In this document: piece by piece, positions 55,843-63,244 of the stretch | Position numbering within the stretch: position 1 is the stretch's first letter | Layout of the letters: each line of letters opens with the position of its first letter | Origin: CAWKCE01 sp032127035 | GTDB lineage: Bacteria > Actinomycetota > Actinomycetes > JAHEKZ01 | Length of the DNA: 64,000 nt | Direction of reading: 5' to 3' | NCBI GenBank assembly: GCA_963848085.1 | Contig: CAWKCE010000005.1 | Location: 310,001 to 374,000, forward strand | Notes under the pieces: model-generated | Seen by the model: only the letters and a program-made list of their open reading frames with translations | Told to the model about the DNA's origin: nothing | The model's database searches: none | Made by a program: the position numbers and the translations under genes

Positions 55843-57301
55843 GGTCGGCCCATCCCTTCGGGGAGAAGACGCTGTTCTTGACGTCGCAGTAGAAGTCGAA
55901 GCTCCAGGAGCCACCTTCGCGGCCGATGCCGGACTCCCCGTTGCCGCCGAACGGCGCGCTCAGGTCCCGGACGAAGAAGCAGTTCACCCACACGGTTCCC
56001 GCGGACAGCAGTGCGCTCACCCGCTCGGCCCGAACCGGGTCGCCGGTCACCAGCGTCGCGGCCAGCCCGTAGCGGGTGTCGTTCGCCATGGCAACGGCCT
56101 GGTCCTCCGAGCCGAACGTCTGCAGCGTCAGCACCGGGCCGAAGACCTCGTCACAGAGGATCTCGCTGCGCTCCGGCATATCGACGAACAACGTCGGACG
56201 GAAGTACAGGCCGCCGAGGTCCTCGTTGGGCCCGCCACCGAGGAGGGCTCGTGCCCCGTCGGCTTGGGCGCGCTCGACGAAGCCGCTCACCCGGTCGAAG
56301 TGCACCCGGCTGATCAGGGGGCCGATGTCCGTCGACTCCTCGCGCGGGTCACCCTGCACGATCCCCTTCGCCTTGGCCAGGAACGCCTCGGTGAACCTGT
56401 CGGCGATCGACTCGTGGACCAGCAGCCGCACCGCCGCCAGGCATACCTGCCCGGTGTTGTCGTACTGCTCGACGGCGAGGTCGACCGCCAGGTCCAGGTC
56501 CGCGTCCTCGAAGACGAGCAGAGGGGACTTTCCGCCCAGCTCGAACGACACCGGTGTGACGTTCGCGGCGGCGGCAGCGCCGATGCTGCGCGCCGTCGGC
56601 ACGGAGCCGGTGAAGCTGATCCGTCGCACGTCGGGGTGCTCGACAATCGGTGCACCCGCCTCCACGCCCAGACCCTGGACCACGTTGAACACGCCAGCGG
56701 GCACCCCGGCCTCGGCCGCGATGTCAGCCAGCAGCGACGCGGTGAGCGGTGCCCACTCCGGAGGTTTCGCGACGACCGTGTTGCCGGCCGCGAGCGCGGG
56801 CGCGATCCGCCACGTGGCAAGCATCAGCGGCGCGTTCCACGGCGTGATCACGGCGGTGACCCCTGCCGGGTCCCACGACACGTGGTTGCGGTGGCCCCGG
56901 GTCTCGAAGTCGTCGTGATGGAGATCGAGCAGGTGATCTGCGAAGTACCGGAAGTTCAGGGCGACGCGGGGCATCACGCCTTTGCGGTGCGACCGGATCA
57001 GCGAGCCGTTGTCTCGCGTCTCCAGCCGAGCGAGATCCTCCAAGCGGGCCTCGACGCCGTCGGCGACGGCGTGGAGGATCCGCGACCGCTCCTCGGGTGG
57101 CGTGGCCGCCCATCCGGGGAACGCCTCACGGGCTGCGGCGACAGCCTGGTTCGCCTCATCGACTCCGCCGCGAGCCACCTGGGCCACGACCTGCTCGTCG
57201 ATCGGTGAGACATCGTCGAAGGTCCTGCTGCTGGCGACGCGTCGGCCACCAATCCAGTGCCGGACGTCGACTGTCACGCCGTCGACCGTGGCCGTCGTCA
57301 C
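55835..57301 (-). CDS. Aldehyde dehydrogenase, hydroxymuconic-semialdehyde dehydrogenase type (HpaE-like)
   Basis: A 488-residue NAD-dependent aldehyde dehydrogenase. The catalytic C287 (NTGQVCLAA) and general base E254 (FELGGKSP) are present, with ITPWNAPLM and FTGSVPTAR for NAD binding. The C-terminal SGIGREGGSWSFDFYCDVKN resembles semialdehyde dehydrogenases of meta-cleavage pathways. It is the first gene of a five-gene operon (dehydrogenase, dioxygenase, FAH-fold enzyme, ferredoxin, reductase) behind a strong promoter with operator site A. It would oxidise the ring-cleavage semialdehyde. Confidence 0.86.
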   Translation of the reverse strand: MTTATVDGVTVDVRHWIGGRRVASSRTFDDVSPIDEQVVAQVARGGVDEANQAVAAAREAFPGWAATPPEERSRILHAVADGVEARLEDLARLETRDNGSLIRSHRKGVMPRVALNFRYFADHLLDLHHDDFETRGHRNHVSWDPAGVTAVITPWNAPLMLATWRIAPALAAGNTVVAKPPEWAPLTASLLADIAAEAGVPAGVFNVVQGLGVEAGAPIVEHPDVRRISFTGSVPTARSIGAAAAANVTPVSFELGGKSPLLVFEDADLDLAVDLAVEQYDNTGQVCLAAVRLLVHESIADRFTEAFLAKAKGIVQGDPREESTDIGPLISRVHFDRVSGFVERAQADGARALLGGGPNEDLGGLYFRPTLFVDMPERSEILCDEVFGPVLTLQTFGSEDQAVAMANDTRYGLAATLVTGDPVRAERVSALLSAGTVWVNCFFVRDLSAPFGGNGESGIGREGGSWSFDFYCDVKNSVFSPKGWADHG

Positions 57302-57347
57302 TGTCGCCTCCGCAGGGTGGTGTCGAACGGGCCCAAGACCGAAAAAC

Positions 57348-57361
57348 GTTTGGGGCCGAAC
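57348..57361. promoter_or_regulatory. Putative catabolic-regulon operator, site A (meta-cleavage operon)
   Basis: GTTTGG-GG-CCGAAC is an exact match to GTTYGGNNCCRAAC read on either strand. It overlaps the -10 box and start point of the aldehyde dehydrogenase promoter, the position expected for a repressor. Confidence 0.65.
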
Positions 57362-57387
57362 ATAAACGACGCTGGGTGGACCGTCAA
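57359..57387 (-). promoter_or_regulatory. Promoter of the meta-cleavage operon
   Basis: Minus-strand TTGACG (57382-57387) and TATGTT (57359-57364) are separated by exactly 17 bp. The -35 box overlaps the stop codon of the upstream MarR gene. The expected start lies inside operator site A. Confidence 0.65.
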
Positions 57388-58049
57388 GAAGTCACCCGCG
57401 AGGTGCGTTCGGCCTCCAGCCCCAAGACGATCTTCCGCAGGGCGGTGGTCAGAACCTGGGTCTCCCGAGCGGTCAACGGAGCCACGACGTCCACCTCCTG
57501 CTGGTTGAACAGCGGGAAGAGCTCGTTCATCAGCCGTCGGCCGGCCGGGGTCAGCGAGAGCAGCACCCGCCGGGCGTCCGTGGGATGCGTCCGGCGGCGC
57601 AGCAGGCCGCGCCGCTCCAGCGTGGTGGCGACGCCGGTCAGCGTCCCCTTCGAGATCCCGGCCTCGGCGGCGACATGGCGCGCCTCGACGTCGTCCCAGA
57701 TCCACACCACCCACAGCACGACCCAGCCCGTCCACGTGAGGTCGTGGGGTGCGAGCACCGTGCGCTCGAAGCGGTTTCGGATGGCTCCGGCTGCGCGGTA
57801 CAGGTTGCTGACGGCCGCCATGGCCGTCATGTCCAAGGACATGGCCGCCAGTCGGTCGCTCACCGCTCGCTCGGTCTCGGTCAAGGTGTGCTGTCCCGCC
57901 ATGAGTGCATCGTCTCCTGCCATGGCACGCGCGACTCGGCTGAGGGTGCAGGTGCCGATGTGGCACGGGCACAGGTCGGGGTCGCAGAACTCGTAGGTAG
58001 CCGGACTGGGCGCGTCGAGCGGCACCTGCGCGGCCCGGTCCGTCGTCAT
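57384..58049 (-). CDS. MarR-family transcriptional regulator with a cysteine-rich N-terminal extension
   Basis: A 221-residue regulator. The winged-helix domain (about 100-200) shows LAPHDLTWTGWVVLWVVWIW, RHVAAEAGISKGTLTGVATTLERRGLLRRRTHPTDARRVLLSLTPAGR (in pieces: ISKGTLTGVATTLERRGL is the recognition helix, THPTDARRVLLSLT the wing). Before it lies an unusual segment with four closely spaced cysteines, FCDPDLCPCHIGTC, which might bind a metal or sense redox state. MarR proteins bind palindromes as dimers and release on ligand binding; the repeated GTTYGGNNCCRAAC sites around it are its likely targets. GGGGG lies before the ATG at 58049. Confidence 0.86.
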   Translation of the reverse strand: MTTDRAAQVPLDAPSPATYEFCDPDLCPCHIGTCTLSRVARAMAGDDALMAGQHTLTETERAVSDRLAAMSLDMTAMAAVSNLYRAAGAIRNRFERTVLAPHDLTWTGWVVLWVVWIWDDVEARHVAAEAGISKGTLTGVATTLERRGLLRRRTHPTDARRVLLSLTPAGRRLMNELFPLFNQQEVDVVAPLTARETQVLTTALRKIVLGLEAERTSRVTS

Positions 58050-58070
58050 CGCTGGCACCCCCTTCGGTCG

Positions 58071-58781
58071 TCAGACTTCAGCCGTTGCCACGGTGTCGAG
58101 GAAGGCGTTCACCAGCCGACGGGCTCGCTCGCTCGCCTCGACCGCGGTCGCGGCGGTCTCCTTGACCAGCTGGTCCGGGTCCACACCCAGGGCTCGCGCG
58201 TGCTCGTCGCCGCCGTTCCCCATCCACCCGTCGAGCATCGACGGTGTCAGCTCAGGGTGGAACTGCACGCCCAAAGAACGGCCGACGACGAACGCCTGGT
58301 CCGAGATCTCCGTGCTCGCAATCGGGTCCACGCCCTCCGGAAGCACCCAGCGGTCACCGTGCCACTGGAACCACGGGCCTACCTCGACGAGATCGGGTCG
58401 GGAGGTCGTCACCGGGGACCAGCCCACCTCGGGGCGCGAGGACGGGATGACCGCACCCCCCAGCGCCGCGGCCAGCGCTTGGCCGCCGAAGCAGATTCCC
58501 AGGATGGGCACGCCGGCCTCGTGACCACGGCGGAGGAAGTCAATCTCGTCCCGGATCCAGGTGCCGATCTTGTCGTGGTCGTAGACCGACCACGGCGCTC
58601 CCATCGGGACCAGCGCGTCGAAGGCGAGCGGGTCCGGGAAGGCGGCCGTCACCGCGGGCGCATGGAAGTGCTCCTCGGGGACGACCAGGAACTCCTGGAC
58701 GTCGTAGCCGCGCGCAGCGAAGGCCTCGCCCACCGGGCCCGTAGGGGACACGTGGTCCTGCTGGATGAACAGCACGCGCAC
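58071..58781 (-). CDS. Class I glutamine amidotransferase-like protein (possible gamma-glutamylamide hydrolase)
   Basis: A 236-residue protein with the complete triad of class I glutaminase domains: C97 (LGICFGGQALA), H175 and E177 (VQFHPEL). It is not fused to a synthetase. Free-standing enzymes of this fold include PuuD, which hydrolyses gamma-glutamyl-GABA, and the amidotransferase-like AtdA2 of aniline degradation; both work with a glutamine-synthetase-like ligase, and such a ligase is encoded at 61865. It leads a two-gene unit with the MarR gene (21 nt apart) and is divergent from the P450 gene. Confidence 0.85.
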   Translation of the reverse strand: MRVLFIQQDHVSPTGPVGEAFAARGYDVQEFLVVPEEHFHAPAVTAAFPDPLAFDALVPMGAPWSVYDHDKIGTWIRDEIDFLRRGHEAGVPILGICFGGQALAAALGGAVIPSSRPEVGWSPVTTSRPDLVEVGPWFQWHGDRWVLPEGVDPIASTEISDQAFVVGRSLGVQFHPELTPSMLDGWMGNGGDEHARALGVDPDQLVKETAATAVEASERARRLVNAFLDTVATAEV

Positions 58782-58836
58782 GGCGGATCCTCGCTCCGGT
58801 TACCGGCCGCCCCTACCGAACAGCCGATCGAGGCTC

Positions 58837-58842
58837 TAGCAT
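58837..58842 (+). promoter_or_regulatory. -10 box of the first P450 gene
   Basis: TAGCAT would start transcription near 58849, just before operator site B. No clear -35 box is seen. Confidence 0.4.
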
Positions 58843-58857
58843 CCCCGCTGCGAGAAC

Positions 58858-58871
58858 GTTTGGCAACGAAC
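58858..58871. promoter_or_regulatory. Putative catabolic-regulon operator, site B (P450 / amidotransferase gap)
   Basis: GTTTGG-CA-ACGAAC matches the GTTYGGNNCCRAAC pattern with one mismatch. It lies in the 112-bp gap between the divergent P450 and amidotransferase-MarR units, 22 bp before the P450 ATG. A lone half-site CCGAAC is at 58816-58821. Confidence 0.6.
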
Positions 58872-58893
58872 AACTTCCCGGCGGAGGCCGCCC

Positions 58894-60153
58894 ATGAACG
58901 CGACAACCGACCACAGCCTGGCCGCTCCCCTCGCCGACCCGGACACGTTCACGTCGGGGCCACCGTGGGACCTGTACGCGCAGCTGCGCGACGAGGAGCC
59001 GGTCGCGTGGACCCCGGAGGACCTGCCCCACTCCGGGTTCTGGTCAGTGACCCGGCACGCGGACATCGTGTCGATCAGCCGGGACTGGGAGACGTTCACC
59101 TCCAGCCGCGGCGTCTCGCTGGAGGAGCTCGACGACGAGCAGCTGCGCGTGCGAACGGCGTTGATCGACACCGACCCGCCACGGCACCCGGAGCTGCGCA
59201 AGGTGGTGGCCGGGGCCTTCGTCCCGCGCGTGATCAACGGCTACGAGACGTTCCTGCGAGGGGTGGTTGCCCACACCCTGGACGCCGCGCTCCCGCAGGG
59301 GTCGTTCGACTTCGTGTCTGCGGTGTCGAGCGAGATCCCGGTGCGCGTGCTGTGTCGGCTGCTCGCCGTGCCAGACGAGGACCGGGAGCTGATCACGTCG
59401 TGGGGAGACCGGCTTGTCGGCCACACCGACCCCGAGCTGGCCGACGTGCTGCTTGGCTCGGACGAGAGCGAGGCGTACCGGCTCGTTCCGTTCCGGTCAC
59501 CCGCGGCGCTGGAGGTGTTCGAGTACGGGCGGGCCGTCCAGGCCGAGCGAAGGTCGGCGCCGACCGACGACGTCATCACCAAGCTGGTCCAGGCCGACGT
59601 GGACGGCGAGCCGCTGTCTCAGCAGGACCTGGACAACTACTTCCTGCTGCTGGCGCTGGCAGGCCAGGAGACCACGCGTCAGGCGATCAGCCTGGCCATG
59701 ATGACGCTGATCGAGCAGCCCCAGGTGCTGGCCCGGCTGCAGGAGGAGCCGCAGCTGCTCCGCGGGCCGGCGCTGGACGAGCTGCTGCGCTGGGGTCCCC
59801 CGGTGCACCACATGCGACGCACCGCGACCCGCGACGTCGAGGTGAACGGGGTGCCGATCAAGGCCGGTGACAAGGTTGCGATCTGGTTCGCGGCCGGCAA
59901 CCGCGACGAGCGGGCGATCGACCACGCCGACCAGATCGACCTCGACCGGCCCAGCGTCGACCTGCTCACCTTCGGCAAGGGCGGACCCCACTTCTGCATG
60001 GGGTCGTTCCTCGCCAAGCTGGAGCTGCGCGTCACGCTGGAGGAGCTGGTCGCGCGCATGGACACCGCCCGCATCGACGGTCCGGTCGAGCGCGTCCGCT
60101 CCAACTTCGTCAACGGCGTCAAACGTCTCCCGGTGGCCGTCACTGCGCGTTAG
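58894..60153 (+). CDS. Cytochrome P450 (first of two paralogues)
   Basis: A 419-residue soluble bacterial P450. The oxygen-binding I-helix motif is AGQET at 256-260, the K-helix ExxR is E296-L-L-R299 and the heme loop is FGKGGPHFCMG with C368 as the thiolate ligand. WDLYAQLRDEEPVAWTPE and IDTDPPRHPELRK are typical of class I enzymes fed by ferredoxin. Substrate-contact regions cannot be read for specificity. GCGGAGG precedes the ATG at 58894. A paralogue starts at 63245. Redox partners are encoded at 52542-53991. Confidence 0.94.
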   Translation: MNATTDHSLAAPLADPDTFTSGPPWDLYAQLRDEEPVAWTPEDLPHSGFWSVTRHADIVSISRDWETFTSSRGVSLEELDDEQLRVRTALIDTDPPRHPELRKVVAGAFVPRVINGYETFLRGVVAHTLDAALPQGSFDFVSAVSSEIPVRVLCRLLAVPDEDRELITSWGDRLVGHTDPELADVLLGSDESEAYRLVPFRSPAALEVFEYGRAVQAERRSAPTDDVITKLVQADVDGEPLSQQDLDNYFLLLALAGQETTRQAISLAMMTLIEQPQVLARLQEEPQLLRGPALDELLRWGPPVHHMRRTATRDVEVNGVPIKAGDKVAIWFAAGNRDERAIDHADQIDLDRPSVDLLTFGKGGPHFCMGSFLAKLELRVTLEELVARMDTARIDGPVERVRSNFVNGVKRLPVAVTAR

Positions 60154-60193
60154 CACGGCCCGGCCAGTGGCCCCATCGCGGGAGTGAACGAAC

Positions 60194-60229
60194 GTGCGGA
60201 ATTCGAGGCCTTCGGCCCGAATTCCGCAC
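60194..60229. terminator. Hairpin between the convergent P450 and GNAT genes
   Basis: GTGCGGAATTCG (60194-60205) pairs perfectly with CGAATTCCGCAC (60218-60229); the loop contains a second GGCC-TTC-GGCC stem. It lies 40 nt after the P450 stop and 79 nt beyond the opposite stop, so it may serve both. The remaining part of the gap holds a GTGCACTC motif (60246-60253), as in the repeat element at 26.8 kb. Confidence 0.6.
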
Positions 60230-60307
60230 GCAGGACCCCCCTCGCGTGCACTCATCGCGGCGTCCGCCCGGAATTCTGAACACTCGTGCGACGAGGGGGA
60301 CGTGCGG

Positions 60308-60877
60308 TCAGCGCTCCGGGCGGACCGAACCGCGGCGACCGGTCCACTCGTGGGCGGCAAGCGAGTAGACCACCGCCTGGAAGGTGGTCCCGTCATCGAC
60401 GATTTCCGCCTCGTGGTCGAACTGCATCCCGAGTCGGCGCATGACAGCCACACTGCGTGTGTTGGGCCGGTCGGTGATGGAGATGACGCGGGGCGCCCCC
60501 AGCGGACCGAACGCGTGGTCCAGCCAGGCCGTCGCCGCCTCGGTGGCGTACCCGTTCCCCCAGTAGTCGCGGGCCAGGCGCCAGGCCACCTCGACGTCGT
60601 CGGGGTAAGACTGCTGGTGGTGCAGGCCGCACATGCCGAGGAACGCCGCGTCCTCCCGGCGCTCGACCGCGAGCAGCCCGATCCCCGACGCGGCGTAGGT
60701 CAGCTGGGCCCACTCCGCGATCTCGTCGGAGCGCTCGCGGGTCAGCGGCCCACCGAGCCACCGCACGACCTCCGGGTCGCGGTTCAGCGCCGCGTAGTGC
60801 GGCAGGTCGTCCAGCCGGAACGTACGCAGGTGCAACCGATCCGTCGAGAGGACCACCTCGCCGTCCCAGTCGACCAT
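60308..60877 (-). CDS. GNAT family N-acetyltransferase (RimJ/RimL-like)
   Basis: A 189-residue acetyltransferase. TDRLHLRTFRLDDLPHYAAL at the N-terminus, DVEVAWRLARDYWGNGYATEAATAWLDHAFG (the acetyl-CoA loop is YWGNGYATEA) and ITDRPNTRSVAVMRRLGMQ are the pattern of the RimJ-like group that modifies protein N-termini or small molecules. AGAGGA lies before the ATG at 60877. It is 46 nt downstream of the acetoacetate-decarboxylase-like gene and could share its transcript; a role in the catabolic pathway is not evident. Confidence 0.88.
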   Translation of the reverse strand: MVDWDGEVVLSTDRLHLRTFRLDDLPHYAALNRDPEVVRWLGGPLTRERSDEIAEWAQLTYAASGIGLLAVERREDAAFLGMCGLHHQQSYPDDVEVAWRLARDYWGNGYATEAATAWLDHAFGPLGAPRVISITDRPNTRSVAVMRRLGMQFDHEAEIVDDGTTFQAVVYSLAAHEWTGRRGSVRPER

Positions 60878-60923
60878 CAGGTCCTCTTCCTCACCGGACG
60901 CACCCCGAGCTCCCGTCACGGAG

Positions 60924-61727
60924 TCAGACGGGTCGCCGTTCGACGGTCGTGCCGCCGTTCCAGCTGACGCCGATCTGACGGTAGAAGCCTCCGGTGATCT
61001 CGCGCACCGGCAGCGCCGAGGCGAGCTCGTCCCACGGGGAGTCGGACAACTCGAGCTCGGCGTCGGCCGCCCAGGCCTGACCGACGTCGGCGTCATATCC
61101 ACCCATCGTGATCAGCTCGTCGAGAACCAGGCCACCATCGCGCTCGATCGCGCGCACCTGGCGGTTGTGCAGCATCGGGAGCGCGTTCACCACGCCGTTC
61201 GAATCGCTCGGTGCGGTCAACGTCACGCGGGCCGTCGCCAGCCGGTGGTCGTACGCCGCCAGGGTCGCGCCGAAGGTTCCGCCGACCGCCACGCGAGGCG
61301 CCGCCTTGCCGTGCGGCATCGGCCGGGTCATGTAGATGGAGCCGAGCTTCTTCGGGTAGCCCTGGTGCAAGCCCCGACCGATGGCGAAGTCGCTGGTCAC
61401 CCAGATCAATGCGCAGCGTGAGTAGGTCACTCCGGCGTGGCTGCACCGGACGACGGCGAACGCCTCCTTGTACTGCGAGCGCGACGGGTCGACGAGCTCC
61501 TCCCCACCGTCGGAGCACGACTGCCAGTCGGCCCAGATCATCGCGACCGCGCCGGGGTCATGGTCGGCCAGCTCGACGCCGACCGGCAGCAGGGCGGCGA
61601 CGCGATCCGGGTCGGTCCGGTACTCGACGGTCAGCAGGTCGCCGGAGTAGTGCCACGGCGGCGACGGGACGAGGGCCGACCGCCCGGACTCGGTGTAGGG
61701 CGGCAGAAAGCCGTTCAACGCAGCCAC
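60924..61727 (-). CDS. Acetoacetate decarboxylase (ADC) family protein
   Basis: A 267-residue protein of the ADC fold. The Schiff-base lysine pair is in HQGYPKKLGSIY (K126/K127) and an active-site glutamate in QYKEAFAVV (E88). Enzymes of this family decarboxylate beta-keto acids or act as aldolases/dehydratases on related substrates. In this context it may process a ring-cleavage or side-chain fragment. GGAG lies before the GTG at 61727, and operator site C lies 14 bp upstream. Confidence 0.85.
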   Translation of the reverse strand: MAALNGFLPPYTESGRSALVPSPPWHYSGDLLTVEYRTDPDRVAALLPVGVELADHDPGAVAMIWADWQSCSDGGEELVDPSRSQYKEAFAVVRCSHAGVTYSRCALIWVTSDFAIGRGLHQGYPKKLGSIYMTRPMPHGKAAPRVAVGGTFGATLAAYDHRLATARVTLTAPSDSNGVVNALPMLHNRQVRAIERDGGLVLDELITMGGYDADVGQAWAADAELELSDSPWDELASALPVREITGGFYRQIGVSWNGGTTVERRPV

Positions 61728-61740
61728 AGAAGCTCCATTC

Positions 61741-61754
61741 GTTCGGGTCCGTAC
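61741..61754. promoter_or_regulatory. Putative catabolic-regulon operator, site C (ADC-like promoter)
   Basis: GTTCGG-GT-CCGTAC matches GTTYGGNNCCRAAC with one mismatch, and the arms extend outward (TTCGTTCGG / CCGTACGAA, one mismatch in nine). A minus-strand TACCCT (61757-61762) beside it would start transcription within the site. Confidence 0.6.
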
Positions 61755-61805
61755 GAAGGGTAGCCGTGGTCACCGAACAGCGGAAGGGCGATGATGGCAG
61801 AACCC

Positions 61806-61834
61806 TTGTGCCCAACCATCCCCGTCACTATGGT
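61806..61834 (+). promoter_or_regulatory. Possible promoter of the glutamine-synthetase-like gene
   Basis: TTGTGC (61806-61811) and TATGGT (61829-61834) are separated by 17 bp. The start would fall inside operator site D. Confidence 0.4.
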
Positions 61835-61846
61835 TCGGGTCCAAAC
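61833..61846. promoter_or_regulatory. Putative catabolic-regulon operator, site D (glutamine-synthetase-like gene)
   Basis: GTTCGG-GT-CCAAAC is an exact match to GTTYGGNNCCRAAC. It overlaps the -10 box and predicted start point and lies 18 bp before the GTG at 61865. Confidence 0.65.
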
Positions 61847-61864
61847 GAGTCTGCTGGAGGCGTC

Positions 61865-63214
61865 GTGGGCAGTGACAGCCAGAACGTGAGCGAGCTGATC
61901 GAACAGCTGAGGGCCGACGGGATCGACATGGTGCGCATCTCGTTCCCCGACCTGATCGGAGCCGACCGCGGCCGCGACGTTCTCATCGACGAGCTTCCCG
62001 GAGCGGCCGGCCACGGATTGGCCTTCTGTCGCGCCACCTACCACACGACACCGATGGGCGACGTTGTTCCGGTGCAGGGTGGGATTGAGGACGGGCTGCC
62101 CGACCTGCTCGTCCGCCCTGACTTCACCACGCTGGCTCCGCTGCCCTGGGAGCCCAACGTCATGGGCTGCCTTGGCGATGCCTTCGACGTCGACGGCTCG
62201 CCGGCTCCGGACTCGCCGCGCACCGTGGTGCGCCGCGTCGAGGGGATGCTCACCGACCTCGGCCTGACCGCCGTCGTCGGCCCTGAGCTGGAGTACTACC
62301 TCATGGAGCCGGACGACACCGCCACGCTCGGGTACCGGCGGTACGCCGACTGGACCGGAAACGTCTACGTCGTCGGCCGCAAGGGCGACCCGAAGGGTGT
62401 CCTCGTCCGCACTCTCCGGATGCTGCGGGATGCCCACCTGAATGTGACCGCCGCAAACCACGAGTTCTGCCCCGGGCAGTTCGAGATCAACCTCAACCAC
62501 AGCGAGCTGGTCGATGCGGCCGACCGCGCCTTCCGGATGAAGTCGGGAGTTCAGGAGATCGCCCGCCACGACGGCATGCTCGCCACCTTCATGGCAAAGC
62601 CGTTCAACGACGAGGGCGGCTCGGGCTACCACTTGCATGTGTCCTTGACCGACGAGGCGGGCACCAACGTGTTCGGCGACCCGGACGGGGAGTACGGGCT
62701 GTCCGACATCGGCCGGCACGCCGCCGGCGGGGTCCTGAAGCACGCTCCGGCGCTCGCCGCGATCGCCAACCCGACGATCAACTCCTACAAGCGCTTCGGC
62801 CCCGACACACTGGCGCCCTGGCTGATCGACTGGGGCCTGGACAACCGCAGCGCGATGCTGCGCATCCCGCCGGAACGAGGCCCCGGAGCCCGCATGGAAG
62901 TTCGCCTGGGCGACGCCACAGCCAACTCGCACCTGATCATCGCCGCCGTCGCGGCAGCGGCGATGATCGGCGTTCGCGACAAGATCGAGCTCCCGGCGCC
63001 CCTCGAGGGATACGGCTACGACCCGGAGTCAGCGCCCATGCTGCCGACGAACCTCCCGTCCGCCCTCGACGCACTCGAGGCGGACGACCTGCTCACCGAG
63101 GCCCTCGGGGCGTACTTCGTGAAGTCGTTCATCACCTACAAGCGGGACGAGATCGAGCGGTTCAGCCGTTACGTGACCGACTGGGAGTTCCGCGAGTACT
63201 CGTACCACCTCTGA
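61865..63214 (+). CDS. Glutamine-synthetase-like gamma-glutamylamide ligase (PuuA/GlnA3-4 type)
   Basis: A 449-residue glutamine synthetase fold protein. The metal-site glutamates E141/E143 (VVGPELEYYLM), GQFEINLNHSE, SGYHLHVSLTD, NSYKRF and RMEVRLGDATANSHL are present, so it should activate glutamate with ATP. It lacks the NLYDLP-type adenylylation loop of true GlnA (the region reads LEGYGYDPESAP). Such proteins gamma-glutamylate amines: PuuA (putrescine), IpuC (isopropylamine), AtdA1 (aniline) and actinobacterial GlnA3/GlnA4. The GTG at 61865 has GGAGG 4 nt upstream. The second P450 follows after 30 nt. Confidence 0.88.
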   Translation: MGSDSQNVSELIEQLRADGIDMVRISFPDLIGADRGRDVLIDELPGAAGHGLAFCRATYHTTPMGDVVPVQGGIEDGLPDLLVRPDFTTLAPLPWEPNVMGCLGDAFDVDGSPAPDSPRTVVRRVEGMLTDLGLTAVVGPELEYYLMEPDDTATLGYRRYADWTGNVYVVGRKGDPKGVLVRTLRMLRDAHLNVTAANHEFCPGQFEINLNHSELVDAADRAFRMKSGVQEIARHDGMLATFMAKPFNDEGGSGYHLHVSLTDEAGTNVFGDPDGEYGLSDIGRHAAGGVLKHAPALAAIANPTINSYKRFGPDTLAPWLIDWGLDNRSAMLRIPPERGPGARMEVRLGDATANSHLIIAAVAAAAMIGVRDKIELPAPLEGYGYDPESAPMLPTNLPSALDALEADDLLTEALGAYFVKSFITYKRDEIERFSRYVTDWEFREYSYHL

Positions 63215-63244
63215 TCCCGACCACGGACCGACCCGGAGAACCTC

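Noticed and set aside
57585..59870. 761-codon + strand frame covering MarR, amidotransferase and P450 genes
   Set aside because: It crosses three genes with intact catalytic or DNA-binding motifs in other frames and has no domain of its own.
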